A DNA stretch of 64,000 nucleotides from positions 144,803,405 through 144,867,404 of the forward strand of contig OX422221.1 in assembly GCA_949130495.1 (NCBI GenBank), given 5' to 3'. The notes under the pieces are model-generated. The model searched no databases. It was not told the DNA's origin and was given only the letters and a program-made list of their open reading frames with translations. Below are positions 24,830 through 39,137 of this stretch, one piece after another. Origin of the DNA: Sambucus nigra (lineage: Eukaryota; Streptophyta; Magnoliopsida; Dipsacales; Adoxaceae). How positions within the stretch are numbered: the first letter of the stretch is position 1; each line of letters begins with the position of its first letter. Made by a program: the position numbers and the translations under genes.

Positions 24830-25590
24830 TAAAAACAATAGTGGAGCACGAAAAACAAAAGTTAAGAGAAAAACGATATAAAAAGAGGCATAAACACTTC
24901 ACACGGGATCAAAGAAAGTTGTGGGAATAACCTGAGTAGTCAGTGACGCAGGGGTTTGAGATGTGATCAAAATTTGGAAATCTAAGTGTTAAAACTTATA
25001 AATTGGGCTTTGCAGACAAAAATGCAAAACAACAACCAAACATTACGAAAAGAGGCAAACACACCTCATACATGATTCGAGTAACTGTAGAAATAACCCA
25101 TGTAGTCATGAGACTCATGGATGTAGATGTCGTTATAAATTTCAAATTTCTAAGTATAAAACTGTAGATTTGGGGTTAGATCATGGAAACGCAAGATAAG
25201 AACATAACGACCCGTAAAGAGGGACACCCCCCCCCCCCCCCACTAGGGACTAATGGTCGTGTGAGATTATTATTATATTTTTTTTAAACTCGGACATGAG
25301 TCCATTGAACCTTTATTATGATGGACATAATTTTTTAACTTATATATGTTGAATTGGTGGAAGGGATCAATTGGTGGTTTAGATGTGGATTTTATTGTTG
25401 TTAAGTTTATTTTAATGTTAACTGATTGTATTCACGAATAAACAAAGGAAACTCTGTCGAAATTTTATGAAATTAATAAGTGTTCTAAATTGATTAAGTC
25501 AATAGACATGCATTTGAAAATTGGGTATTGGTGGACAAAAAAGTAAAACAACTAATAAACATACCAGAAAGAGAATAGACACAAACTTTC
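24830..25590. repeat. Diverged tandem repeat, period about 185 bp
   Basis: A unit with the order aaaagaggcataaacac, aataacc-g-gtagtca, aatttctaagt-taaaac recurs at about 24880-25015 and 25050-25190, with a partial third copy at about 25555-25590. Copies are clearly related but diverged. A run of 14 C (25228-25241) sits between copies two and three. Confidence 0.5.
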
Positions 25591-26089
25591 TTCCCAATGT
25601 TTTTTAAATTGTTTCCAATTATTTGTGTTATATAAAAAATCTTTTCGACATAAATTATACACGACTTAATACTTTGGAAAAATTGAGATTCGTATGTTGT
25701 GTTTTACATTGCACTAAATATTTATATATTATGTTTTGAACTTATGCAGGAGCATCTACTTATAGGCATGCAAAAGGTGTATCCCTTTTAGACAACATGA
25801 TAGTGAACATAAGCAGGAAGAGGACTTTGACGCATTGTAGCCTAAAATTATGAAGTGATTATTACTACAAAGGAACACTTAGTTTTGATAGAAAAATTTA
25901 ATTTGGTTGATGTGTTAGATAAATTTGATTAATGTAGTTTTGTTTGATGTGAGACAAAAAAATATGTTGGTGGGAGTGTTGTTGTATTTCTTGGCTAAAT
26001 AATATAATCTATACTGTATCAATTGTAACATTGAATGTTGAATAAATGATTTTGTGAATTTTGATTTGTGTTTATTTATTTGTCAACTA

Positions 26090-26440
26090 TGACATTAATA
26101 TTGGTTATTAATTTTTTTAATTATATGTTTAATTTATGACCATTTATTTTAAACCCTCATGTGATGACATTTTTTATATGACCTTTTTAAAAATATGAAA
26201 ATTGTTTATCATGACATTTTTTAAATCAAATGTGACATCTTATAGAGTATATTATGACCTTTTTTTGTAGCAGATATGACAGTTTTTGAAGAAAAAAGGC
26301 CATATATAATCGTTACCTAATATAACACTTTTTATGGGTATCAATTATAACACCCAAACTTATGATGCTTTTTATTAAAAAATAAGCGTCATAAAATGCG
26401 TTTTATGACACTTAAAAAATCATAAAAGGCTTTTTTATTA
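26090..26440. repeat. Tract of repeated ATGACA/TGTCAT-type motifs
   Basis: At least eight tatgacatttttt / tcataaaatg-like motifs in both orientations crowd this stretch, which ends in cttttttattatggtgg. The layout resembles the subterminal zone of a CACTA or similar DNA transposon, but no clear terminus or target duplication is visible. Class unresolved. Confidence 0.35.
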
Positions 26441-27493
26441 TGGTGGATTAATCTCGATTTTTCATAAACACACACATCACTATATTATGTGTTATTGTTG
26501 TTGCACAAATCACTATAACACAAAAACGCACCGAGCTATTCTAAGAGTTTGAGAGGAATATGGAAGAAGTAAAGAAGAGACGACTTTAACAAAGTGTGGA
26601 CAACGCCGAAGACAGTCAAACCAAAAGAGTGTAAGTTTGGTTTGGTAAATTGGCTTTTCTGATTTTGTCAAATTTGTTGCATGCTTGTAATTCATTATTA
26701 TATTGTTTTAGTGGACTTTGGTAGATTAGGTGATGTTTATAAGGGTTTGTGTTTTTTCCCAGGGATAGGGTTTTTGCCGCGTAAAATAAATACATTATGT
26801 TGTACATTTTATGTCATTACTAGGTGTAAACCTGCACGATGCACGAGTGTGTACTGACATAATAAAGCATTACTACCATACCACACACATTTCAAATTTT
26901 TGATAAAAATTAAAAAAACTCTTCCAACTTGAGGGAAAACCCCCCCAAAACAAATACAAAACGTCCCATTCTCCATATGGTAACAACGACTCAATATATA
27001 TAATTTTTTATAGTGGAACAGTTGTATCCAAAAGGAAATATAACCAAACATTTGTAAAAGAAAATATTAAAATATTTATAATATTTTTTTTTGCTGAAAT
27101 GTAAGATTTTATTAATAAACACCACAATTACAAAACCCAACACGCAAACAAACAAATACAATGCCCAAAAGCATATATCAAACAAAACATATAAATCCAT
27201 CGAGCAGGCCCAGCCTACGTCCATAATTAACTACAGGCCCAACAAAAACATAATAGCCTAAAACCAAACCTAATCCATTATAAAAAATAAAACCCATAGA
27301 TAAGAAAGACAATATGAAGATCATCAACCTTTCATGTGTACAACACTTGTCAACACCAAAAAATTTAATCAACCATGCGCATGATCCACCGCAGAGACAA
27401 CCAATCACAAATCAACAAGCAAATTAGTATGTCTTACACTAACACTGCTTACGAAAGAACTAACCTTTACCAACACTTAGCAAACAACAAACC

Positions 27494-27496
<3 letters not shown>
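26441..27496. other. AT-rich DNA, nothing recognised
   Basis: Several overlapping minus-strand open frames of 60-80 codons, hydrophobic and Cys/Phe-rich, without recognisable domains. They look like chance frames in AT-rich DNA. Confidence 0.4.
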
Positions 27497-27545
<49 letters not shown>

Positions 27546-27571
27546 TAAAGAAAGAGAGAGAGAGAGAGAGG
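27497..27571. repeat. (AT)n-(AG)n compound microsatellite
   Basis: About 46 bases of AT repeats followed, after a short spacer, by an AG run. Confidence 0.95.
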
Positions 27572-28937
27572 AAAAGTTATCTTCTACCTCAAACCCTCAT
27601 CATCAAAACTTGTAAGATCTCAACCCCTTTTTATATGTAAATCAACATGTTCTCTTTTATTGAATACAATCCCTGCATAGTGTACACCCATTTCAATATT
27701 TTCAAAAATCTAATTCCATAACCATGCCAAAACTCTCAAACAATAAAAAACACCACACATATCACCAAGTAATGAGAAGGTCTTCATCTAGTTTGTTCTA
27801 TACATTGATTACCAAGAAATTGAAGGGGGGAGTGATATAGGTATTGGATTCATCCAATTGTTCAAAATATAGGTGCTTGCTATAGATTATGGGTAAAAAA
27901 AACTTACTCATAATTAAAATATTTAGTTTTCATCAATTCTAAATAACATAAAAAAATATAAAGACTACAAAAATCTAAACAAAATCTATTTCAAGAAAAT
28001 TAAATTAAATCATATCAATACCTCCCCACCACCGTAAGCCGAAAAATGAGCCACCAAAGGATCCTCCTCCTTCAACTCAGTCCCAGGAAAATAACTCATC
28101 CCCACCTGTAGTCCAATACTTTTTCTAGCCTTTACAAAAAAACCACTTGAAATTGATTCAGCAGTGTTCTTTATATTTCCAAATCTTAGAATATTAAATT
28201 CATTTTACAACCCAAATCTTGCATATGTGGGTTATTTGTTATAGTGATATTTCTATTTAGTCTTCTTTCATAAGATTTACAATAGAGAACAGTGGTCCAG
28301 ATACTCTTCCAAATAAATCTTATAATCTTAGAACAGTGATCTTTCTATTTCCAATGAGAGAAGAGAAACAATGCTCTTTCTATCCCCAACCTGCAGAGAA
28401 TGAGAGATAGATGGGGAGGATTAGAGAGGTAGCCCTAAGTAGATTTATGATTACAATATTTAATAATGGTGAGGAATAGAAGGGGACACACAAAGGTAAG
28501 GCAAGAGATGAAAAGACTTTTGCTATTACTTCTGATTTTGGCTTATGGTGACTGGCTATCATGTGTAAGATGAAATATCAACTTTCATATCTTGCCTACG
28601 TGGATAGCCTCTTTGTTAAGTAATTATAAATGCTTGTATAGCATTTTATAGTATATAAAGATCACCTCGCACGAAAAAGTGGGATAATCAAGATTAGAAA
28701 CTCACTTAAATAATTAAGGAATTATATTGTCTGTATAATCACCTGTTTAAATCAAGATAATATAACCTGGACTACAACTAACTAAACCAACCCACTTAGG
28801 TTATAATAGGTTATTAGTTTAAGTGAAAGTTTAAATTAGTCCCTCCCGGGTCCTTTGTTAAAACTTGGAAGTAATTGGAGTTTACTAAACAAAAGTTACT
28901 TTCGTAAAACTATTTTAAACCGCATTACCCACCCTCA
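27572..28937. other. Noncoding DNA including the probable end of a copia 5' LTR
   Basis: The last few hundred bases before the primer binding site at 28940 should be LTR: a TATA-like tatagtatataaag lies near 28650 and the sequence ends ...ccctca at 28937. The left LTR edge could be tgtgtaagatg at 28562, but there is no second LTR copy in the window to confirm it. Confidence 0.35.
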
Positions 28938-28939
28938 GG

Positions 28940-28951
28940 TGGTATCAGAGC
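28940..28951 (+). other. Primer binding site (initiator Met tRNA type), copia element
   Basis: Reads tggtatcagagc, complementary to the 3' end of plant initiator Met tRNA, two bases after the presumed LTR end. It primes minus-strand DNA synthesis in many plant LTR retrotransposons. The gag ATG follows 58 bases later. Confidence 0.85.
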
Positions 28952-29008
28952 TTGAATTTTCAAAGATATTTTTTTAAACATTTGTCAAACTCTATATACT
29001 TTGTATCA

Positions 29009-31223
29009 ATGGACAAAATGAGCCGGTTGATTTGGCTAGGTAACTTTAATAGAGCCCCCATGTTTGATGGTTCCAACTTTCCCCACCAGAATGTTTGTAT
29101 GGTTTCTTTTATTCAATAAACCTTAGGTGATGATGGACCTTATAGACAATGGATACACACACCCATATGTCCCTATACCAGAAGGTGGCAGAACATTTAG
29201 AAAATTAAAGACAGCTGAACTAAGTGGAGAATAGAAAAAGATTAGCAATTTTAATAACAATGGAAAGAATGCTTTTTTTATAAGTGTAAGTGAAAATGAA
29301 CTCAAAATAATCTGTCACTTCACCACTAGTAAGGAATCTTGGGACACTTTAGTTATTGTACATGAAGGAGATGCTATAATTAAAGAATGGAAAACTCAAA
29401 TGCTTGTTAGGCAATATAATATTTTAGTAATGAAAAATAATGAACCATTTGAAGATTTCTATGTGTGATTAACTGATGTGATAACCCAACTGCATGTTAA
29501 TGGAATTGTGTATACTGATTAAGAAATATGTGCAAAAATTATTAAGTCTCTTGCTCCTAGATTTGATCATACGTGTTAGATTATTGAAGAAATTAATGAT
29601 CCTTCTCCCATTCCTAAATTTCTGAGTTCTAAATTTAGGTTTATGGAACTAGAATCTACCTTTAGGAAGACTTTGAATACGTATTCTAAAAATGATTTCG
29701 GTAATGGTTCTATGATTGCTTTTAAAAATTCTCATGTTGAGAAAGGCAAAAATAAAAATTTTCAAATGCAACCTGAGTCTGTTAATGAGTCTGATGTTGA
29801 GACAAATGAACTTGAAAATATTAAAAGTGAACATGCACTCATGTCTACACGCTTCAAAAGACTGTTAAAACATAAAAAACAACATTACTAAGAGAGGAGT
29901 GCGAGCTAACCATCAATCTAATCAGTCCATAAGGCCTCACAACGGAAAAACTATGTCGACTTCTAATTATAATAGTAATAGTAGCAAGCCTGATAAGTCC
30001 AAAATAACCTGTTATAATTGTGGGAAAACTGGCCATTTCATTGCTAAGTGTAGGTCTGAACCACACTCTAAATAAACCAAATTTCACAAGGCTCATCTTA
30101 TAAAATATTAGGATAACTCTTCTAAATCATAATCAGAGGAAGACCAAGATATTTTTGAAACTAAATGCCTTGCCTTTTTTGGTAAATGTATGACTATTGT
30201 GGTGACATATAATTAGATATATTGATTGATTATGAAGATGAAGATGAACTTGATGAATTGTATGAGTTAACTGAATGTGACAAAGTTTTATTATCTAGTT
30301 AGCCAATTGTGTTTGAATTATATGCTCCCTTTGATGCTAAACGTGCTCCTTGTTTTGGTGATAGTAATTCTGAGTCTACTGAGACTAATGACACTTCACA
30401 TGCTGACCCAAATAGAAAATGGATTAAAATTTGGTTGCTTATGAAGACTATGCTGGAATGTATGTTAAAACTTTGAAAAATAGGCAAGATTTATCTAATC
30501 TGGTTAAGTCACTAAGTGAGACATTAAAGAAACAATATAGGGTGGTTAAGCATACTGAGTCTGAGGTGGAAGACATCAAACCAAATTTTGAAAAATAAAG
30601 ACATAAGTTTGAATACAAAAATATGACTTTCAAATTGAAATCTCCGCTCTTAATGAAAATGTTTCTATTTTTGAGCAAAAATATAAGGCCAGATTATTAT
30701 AACCTGAAAAATCCAAAGAAATATGTACCAATGCTTTCATAAGATTAAGAGAAAACATTAGAGAAGATTTCAATTTGGATAAACTGCTGAACTCCCAAAA
30801 ATATGATTGTAATATAAACGGATTGGGATCTGAATAATATTATAAAAAATATTTCTTGTATCAGACCCACTATGTTTATAAAATCTAGGTCTGGAATGGA
30901 ACGAAATCTGGGCAACACGATAGTTGATAAAGGAGAATAGGTCTTAATAGAAAATGTTTCTAAAAATTAAAGTGATGTCAAGTGCCCTCCTATTAAGTAT
31001 GTTGATTACCCTAAATATTCCCCCCTTAAAGGATTAATATGCCCCCAAAATATGACTTAGGTAAAAACAATGGTTGACTAATTACGTTGAAGTCCAATAA
31101 ACAAGTGTCTTATTTCAAAAGACATAACACAAAAAATTATTGTAGCTTATGTGATGGATTTAGTCACCAAAACTGTAAGTGCCTAAACTTTCTCAAGAAT
31201 AGTGCTCATTTTAAGAACTTTGA
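29009..31223 (+). pseudogene. Ty1/copia gag, decayed and truncated
   Basis: From ATG 29009 the frames give APMFDGSNFPHQNVCMVSF (the start of a UBN2-type copia gag), then NNEPFEDFYV, LTDVITQL and FRFMELES pieces, a Lys-rich segment (29643-29891), and a complete CCHC zinc knuckle at 30010-30051 (CYNCGKTGHFIAKC). Downstream, coiled-coil-like sequence (30430-30590) and a Cys-rich CSLCDGFSHQNCKC near 31140 suggest a long gag of the large-gag copia type. At least eight stops (mostly TAG/TAA/TGA) and frame changes are present. Protease, integrase and RT are not seen: the copy is interrupted at 31224 by a gypsy LTR and does not resume in the window. Confidence 0.8.
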
Positions 31224-32880
<1,657 letters not shown>

Positions 32881-33475
32881 CGATAGTCCCTCTCCTCTAC
32901 GGACTCCTTATGATGTAGACCCCGATACATACCATTTTTTTTAAATAGTAAAAAAAATGATTTTTTTTATGAAACTTCATGTGTATGATTTTCACGATGG
33001 TAAGATTATCTCCAATTTTTTTCATGAAAAAATTCAATTAAAAAATCGTTGAGATGAGGTGATATGTAAAAAAATGGTGTAAATATGATTTTCGATCGTA
33101 GAAATGTTGGCGATCATATCACCCACTTTTTGATTGAATTTTTTGATAAAACTTCATGGATATGATATTGATAGTGTGAATATCATATTCGTTAAGTTTC
33201 ATAAAAAAATTCAATCAATAAAGAGGCTGACGCTGACCTAACATTTCAACGGTTGAAAATGCATATTTATACTTTTTTTTACATATCACCACATCTCAAC
33301 GAGTTTCTTATTGAGTTTTTTAAAGAAAACAATTGGAGACGATCCTCTCACCGTGGAGATCATATCCATAAATGTTCATCAAAATTTTCGTATTTTTTAC
33401 TATTTTAAAAAAATGATATGTACCGAGGTATATATGTTTTACTATTTTAAGAAGTCCTTACAAGAGACCTTCTGC

Positions 33476-33476
<1 letters not shown>
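32881..33476. mobile_element. Fold-back (long inverted repeat) element
   Basis: Two arms of about 290 bases pair around a centre near 33174. Matching landmarks include ccccgatacatacc (32920) against taccgaggta (33421), gagatgaggtgatatgt (33051) against acatatcaccacatctc (33280), and gattgaatttttt (33132) against aaaaaaattcaatc (33204). The loop is about 9 bases. Both outer edges touch (AT)n tracts. There is no coding capacity; it fits a hairpin-type MITE. Superfamily is not determinable because no clean target duplication is visible. Confidence 0.8.

Positions 33477-33539
<63 letters not shown>
33477..33539. repeat. (AT)n-(CA)n compound microsatellite
   Basis: About 20 bases of AT then about 42 bases of CA repeats, abutting the fold-back element. 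Confidence 0.97.
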
Positions 33540-33542
<3 letters not shown>

Positions 33543-35520
33543 GGTATGCCCATGCCTGAAGGCACAATGCTAATTTTTGAAAGTGTACGTAGTTGATAGG
33601 ACCATACGTCGTGTTCACTTCGCAACAGATAAATAATTTTTGAAACAACCTACGACACGAACCTATTAGTTTAAAGAAATTGGGAAGTTTTTAATGTTTT
33701 TTTTACACACACATACATTGTGGTATGAACTCATTATGTCCAAAAGTTTTTTTATGACACATAATTGTAAACAATTTAAAATTTTCGGGCAAGTTTTCAT
33801 GTGTTTATATGACTATTCATCGTGATTATAGTCCATTTAGGACCTCGTATAAACAACATCATATCCATAAAAATCTAATATAAGTCCTAAAGTGTTTTTA
33901 CAGCACCATGTAAATATTTTAGAATTTTTTGGCAAAGTCGCCTTTGTTTATAGGACTATCCCATATTTAAAAAATTAAAAATACTCCCAACAACAACAAA
34001 AAAATCGTAGTTTAAGTAAAAAAAATTGCAACACAACTAAGAAGTTCGAGTTCATAATTTAGAACTGAATAAACAAAAAAAATGGGCTTCTAAAGATAAT
34101 GACTGCAACTTGAGAGAAAACAAACTTCAAATATTCTAATCTTCTATTCATGTTAGAAAGCTTCTATGTGTGCACCTCCATCTTTCATATCTGCAAAACA
34201 TATAGAATACAATCAACAACATAAAATAAAAATAGTAAACATTTGAACTAATGATTGATAAATCAAACAAATAAATTAACAATGTTTAAATGATAAGTGA
34301 CAATAACACGTATAGTCTTGTCAAAACTGTATCATAATTACTGGAATAGTGCTAGTGTCAAAGACATGTCATATTTAGTCAAATTGTGTCATAGTCGTGT
34401 CACGGCTAACATCTGACCAAATATGTAAAAAACATATAGGAAGAACACAACAATAAATAGATTACTACTCTACGTTGTGTTTCTACATTACGTTATGTCG
34501 CATGATCTTGTCATGCTCCCACATTTGGCACCAGAAAAAGTTAGGAGCGGATTTTAAACAAATATAAAACCCAAAGAAAAATACAATACTAATTTTTTCC
34601 CTAATAAAAAATTCCTTGAACAATTCACACAGTCATATCCTTGCCTACACACATTACAAACGTTAATTACACTCAATGCCGTACACCCCAGTATTGTAAA
34701 TGTAATAAAATAATTAATTATTTTACCCCGCCCCTAATATTATATGCAAATTACTTCTTATGTCCCTTTCAAAAGAATTTCTCTAGGTATGCCCCCCTCC
34801 ATGCCTTAATTGGGTTAACAAGACTAAGAAAAGATAATTCAAAGGAGATAACATGAAAGCCAAAAAAATAAATGCAGAGAAAATAATGTACTCACATTAC
34901 CGAGTAACTCCCCTACTTGGATAAGCTAAATTTTGAGAGAACTGCAGCTTCTTGGTCACTACCTAATAGGAAATACGAATGCTGGAGAGCTACTGCAGCT
35001 GATAAATGACCCCTCCCTAAGAAACCTCTTTCTGAAATAAGATTTATTGCCAAATCCCACCCTCCACCTGAATCAAGATCTGAAATACTTAAATCAAGCC
35101 CCAATCGAGTCTTCTTCCTCCATTTTTTCAAGTCATATCCAGTTATTTTTATTTCTAGATTGGAATTCTTTAAACCTGCAGTGGATCTTAAGCTTGCTAT
35201 TTCCATTTGCATTAATACTATCCCAACATAATACATATAAAATAGACCAGGACTATTCAGTTGGAATAATAATGACAAAAATAAGTTAAAACACTTAATT
35301 TTAGAAACTCGATTTTAGAACCCCACACATAGATGTAGACATATATATCGCATAGAGAATGAGGGAGGGGACATCGGGTGAGTTTACTATGCACCAGGTG
35401 TTCATTACACACCATCTATATAGCTATTTTTTTTGTCAAAGGATCTGGACATTGAGGGACTTCATATGGTTAAAAAAAGCTACTCAAGTTGGTTTATCAC
35501 AAATAGTCTACTAATGAAAA
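33540..35520. other. AT-rich DNA, nothing recognised
   Basis: Open frames at 34641-34856 (+), 34913-35278 (-) and 35047-35289 (+) overlap one another and show no family features I recognise. I do not support any as a gene. Confidence 0.4.
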
Positions 35521-35543
35521 ATATATCTAGTCTTCTAGAGACA

Positions 35544-36152
35544 CTACCAATGGGTAAAGGCTTTGATTAAATTAAAAAAGTAGTCATGGGGCATCTTTCT
35601 ACAACCATTCTGTTTGCCAGTCTCTATCATTCCATGTTTCTCCAATATATTTGTCATCGCATCCACTTGGTATTTACAGGTCTCATAAAGAATATTTGGA
35701 GGCAAATAACTCATCTCTTGGCCGTTTTTTAGAAGGAAGGACGTTGGAAAATTTTCACAACTTTTAATTTCATAGCCAAGCTGTGGACCTTTCTTGAACA
35801 AACTCCCAGAAAATGTATCTCAGGGCACAGCACTACCAATGTCAACAAACTATATTGTATTGCCTGTAATCCCCTGGTATTAGTTGTCATGAAAATGGCA
35901 TACCACATTTTGGCTGTGAGATATGGCGAAGGTGTACTCCTCCATGGATCTGATCTTAGTGTAATTGGGGGGAACCCCATAACCATAACTCTTGGCCCTC
36001 TCTTTAGCGTTGAACATATTTTCCTGCTCTTGGGCAACCAACTCTACCATTGGCCTAGTGTTAGACCCCTGATCACTTGACTCCATTTTAATGGAGTCAT
36101 CGCTTTCATTATTGACATATTGGTCATATGTGAGTTTAGCCTTGTCAAACAT
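35544..36152 (-). pseudogene. Unrecognised degenerate coding sequence
   Basis: One minus-strand frame can be followed for about 200 codons with only three stops: a start MFDKAKLTYDQYVNNESDDS, a middle RSMEEYTFAISHSQNVVCHF, stops at about 35880, 35850 and 35820, then FKKGPQLGYEIKSCENFPTS and DAMTNILEKHGMIETGKQNG. The composition is not low-complexity and the continuity suggests a decayed real protein. I cannot name the family. The plus-strand Tekay element begins 14 bases to the right of its start. Confidence 0.4.
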
Positions 36153-36165
36153 TGATCCACCATCG

Positions 36166-39135
36166 TGTAATACCCCGCATTTTTATCGATATTTATTTAT
36201 GGGATTAATTGAATTAAATGTGAATTAATTGACAATTAATCCGGATAAAATATTAACGAGCTGTGAGTTAGTATTTGATTATAATGTGTATATATGGCAA
36301 TATACGAATATTGAAACTATTGAAATTGTCGCGAGATTGAAATACGGCAATTTGGGAAATTTTGTTGGGACGCGCGTGACAGTCGCGTCAGGAAAATAAT
36401 TATTTGAATTAAAAAGTGAATTTTATTTTTATCACCCGTATGGTCATTTTGAGTGCGCCAACGTGTTCGGAAAGGTCGAAATAGTCAGAAAACACTAGCC
36501 GGGGGTTAAGTTTGGGTCCCGGGGCATTATTGGGCCATACCGGTAACTTAAAAGGGCATTTTTTGTAATTTCGAAAATTTGGGAATTAAAACCCACGAAA
36601 ATTAGAAATAAAAATCTGACTTATTCTTTATCCACTAAACCCACTAACTACACTAAATAACTTAATGGACTACGGGAGAAGTTAAGAAACCATTTCTATC
36701 TTGCCAAAAACCAACCCCACCTCCATTGTCATCTTGAGAAGAACATGTAGAGAGAGAGAGGAAGAGGAGAATTCTGCAGAGAGAGAGAGAGAGAGGAATT
36801 CAACCATCTTCAATCAACAACAAATATGAAGAATAATTAAGGCAAGTGGTTTAATTACAATTGATTCAATGCTATGCTTTTCCATGTTTAGGATAATTAT
36901 CAAATTTATCTTAGAAGATTGATTAGACCCATGAATTTGAGGATTTAAAACTATGAATTATGTTAGGAATTGCATGTAGACTTATGCTAGACGAATTATG
37001 AATTCAAATTATAACCCTTGATGATCTAAAAAGGGATTTAAGAAGAGTTTTATTAATGTTCTTGGAAGAAATAGAAAAACAGAGTTCTTGATGAAATTTT
37101 GATCCAAATAAAGCCCTTAGTGGTTGAATTATTGGTTTTAGAACGTTAACAATGTTGTAGGATGGTTGAATGATGATATTATAACGTTAGATTAGAGTTT
37201 CATGCATTATAATGGTGTTTTGAGATGATTTGAAAACTGCAAAATGAAGCAGTCCGTAGCCTACCTGGTGCGTTCGATCGATCGACATTCATCAGTCGAT
37301 CGATCGACCACCATCGATCGATCGAAGGTCAAGGTCGATCGATCGACCTTACCAGAAAGAGTAAAATTCTCCTAGTTAAATTTTAATGATGTTAAACCCT
37401 TGGAAAATATTATTGGAGACTTTATGAATATCCTTAGACTTAAGGAACACCAGTAGGTATGGTTATAAAATTTGGACCTTAATTAGAACTCAAATTGAGG
37501 AATTATTCTAAAATCTAATGAAATCCGATGAGTAAGATAATGTTAGAGTTAAAAGAGTAAATTTGAATAATTTGGTGAAATGAGGTTTGGGGAAGAAGTA
37601 AGGACCTTAAGAATAATGATGTAATATGTGGGAATAATAGGAAACTTAATAACCCTTTGAGATAGGTTTTAAGTACAAGAATCTATGAAGTGAGATGTGT
37701 CGATAGTCTACATTATATATTATCAGAAGACTTAAAATGTATACAATTGGAATAATGGTATAAGGATGTAGAAAATACCTTTATTAATATTGAGATATCT
37801 AAGATGTGTGCATGCTTAGTATATGTATATGATTTTTATGTGTATGACATACCTACCATACTTGCTATCACTGGAGGTTTACGTTCGCTTAGGGCCATCT
37901 AATCCTTGTGTGCCCGGATTTAGAGTGGTACCTAGTGGACATAGTTCAAGGGAATGACTTAATTGTGAGTTATTAAGCCAGCTGACTATGGAGCATAAGT
38001 ATGTACGTGACCATGGATATGTTGAATTATGTTCGCCTCCATTTTTGTGTGTGGTGTTTATTCTAACAATTCCTGAGAGATTCGTAATTTGTAATCCTTA
38101 TGTACGTGATGTACCGGGATGGATAGCAGAGTATGTGTGCACCACAGCTTAGCCTCGGGGTTCTTATATTGTATAATATGATGTGACTAATATACGGTTA
38201 AATGAAAAGGAATTTGTTATGTTTAAATTGCGAGAATAATTTATAGTGACTCCTTGAGAAGTCAAAAAGGGATAACATGCCGTGAGTTGTAATGATTAAC
38301 AATTGAGAATCCGAGTTTAAGTAAAGCTATCTATTTAAGTAATAACATTGGGAATTCATATTGTAAATCGAGTAGTTGGGTTAGAACTTATGACGGTTTA
38401 GTTAGATATAATTAACACATGAATGGGTACAGGAACGTTAGGAGTGCACAGTTAGACGAGAGGTGAGTATTTCATGTGAGAGCACGTCCTAACATGTATC
38501 TTGCATTCATTGTTTTAAATGTTATTAAAGCACTTGCTGTTTTTAAAATACTCTCCACATTCGGGCTCTGACCCGTTTTCTTTCAAATCTATCTTTTTGT
38601 AAAAACCATTTTTAGGTGCCCAGCCACAAGGACACCATGCATAGTATTTCCAGTTAGGTGACGAGCTATAGCTGTTGTGGAAGTTACAGGGCCTTGCTAG
38701 TAGACGCTTCATTTGCCTTGACTCTATATTCAGATTTCATCAGTTGTAGGGCATGTCGCCTATTTCTTTTAGAGACATTTCATTTCTTTCAGTTATTCAG
38801 ACTTTTGGTTTGTAATTAATTCAGGATGCAGACTTGTTTTATATCTTTTCATATTGGGATTGTTGTGAGGAGTATTTCCTCTAGACTCATCTTTATTTGT
38901 TGATTCATTATAGTTGGACTTTATCGTGAATGGTTGTGTTACATATCTATATTTCATTTATTGCATGTTAATCAGATTTAATTTAAAATTTGACAACTCG
39001 CTTTTTAAATACTAGGTGGTTAGTAATCATTAAAAATGTTTTCGACAGTGATGCTATTAACTGGACCAACTTGGCATTTTGTATTGATTTAATAAAGGAG
39101 TAGCTACCCGGTATTTAATTAGTCGGGGTGTCACA
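36166..39135 (+). repeat. 5' LTR of the plus-strand Tekay element
   Basis: Begins tgtaataccccgcatttt and ends ggggtgtcaca. It contains a GA-rich leader-like patch (36750-36795), a cluster of tcgatcgatcga palindromes (37273-37347), the gggctctgacccg and aggtgcccagccacaagg blocks near 38564 and 38613, and the terminal acccggtatttaattag block. It matches 43323-45500 almost base for base over its first roughly 2,175 bases. Confidence 0.95.
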
Positions 39136-39137
39136 GG

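Noticed and set aside
34913..35289. Overlapping open frames on both strands
   Set aside because: They overlap on opposite strands, show no recognisable motif and have no supporting context.
37273..37347. The tcgatcgatcga cluster as a CRISPR-like or origin array
   Set aside because: Irregular spacing, very short palindromic units and location inside plant LTRs argue against a repeat-spacer array.
38515..38712. 65-codon minus-strand frame in the Tekay 5' LTR
   Set aside because: Lies in the LTR across the conserved noncoding block and is not shared as a frame by the other LTR copies.
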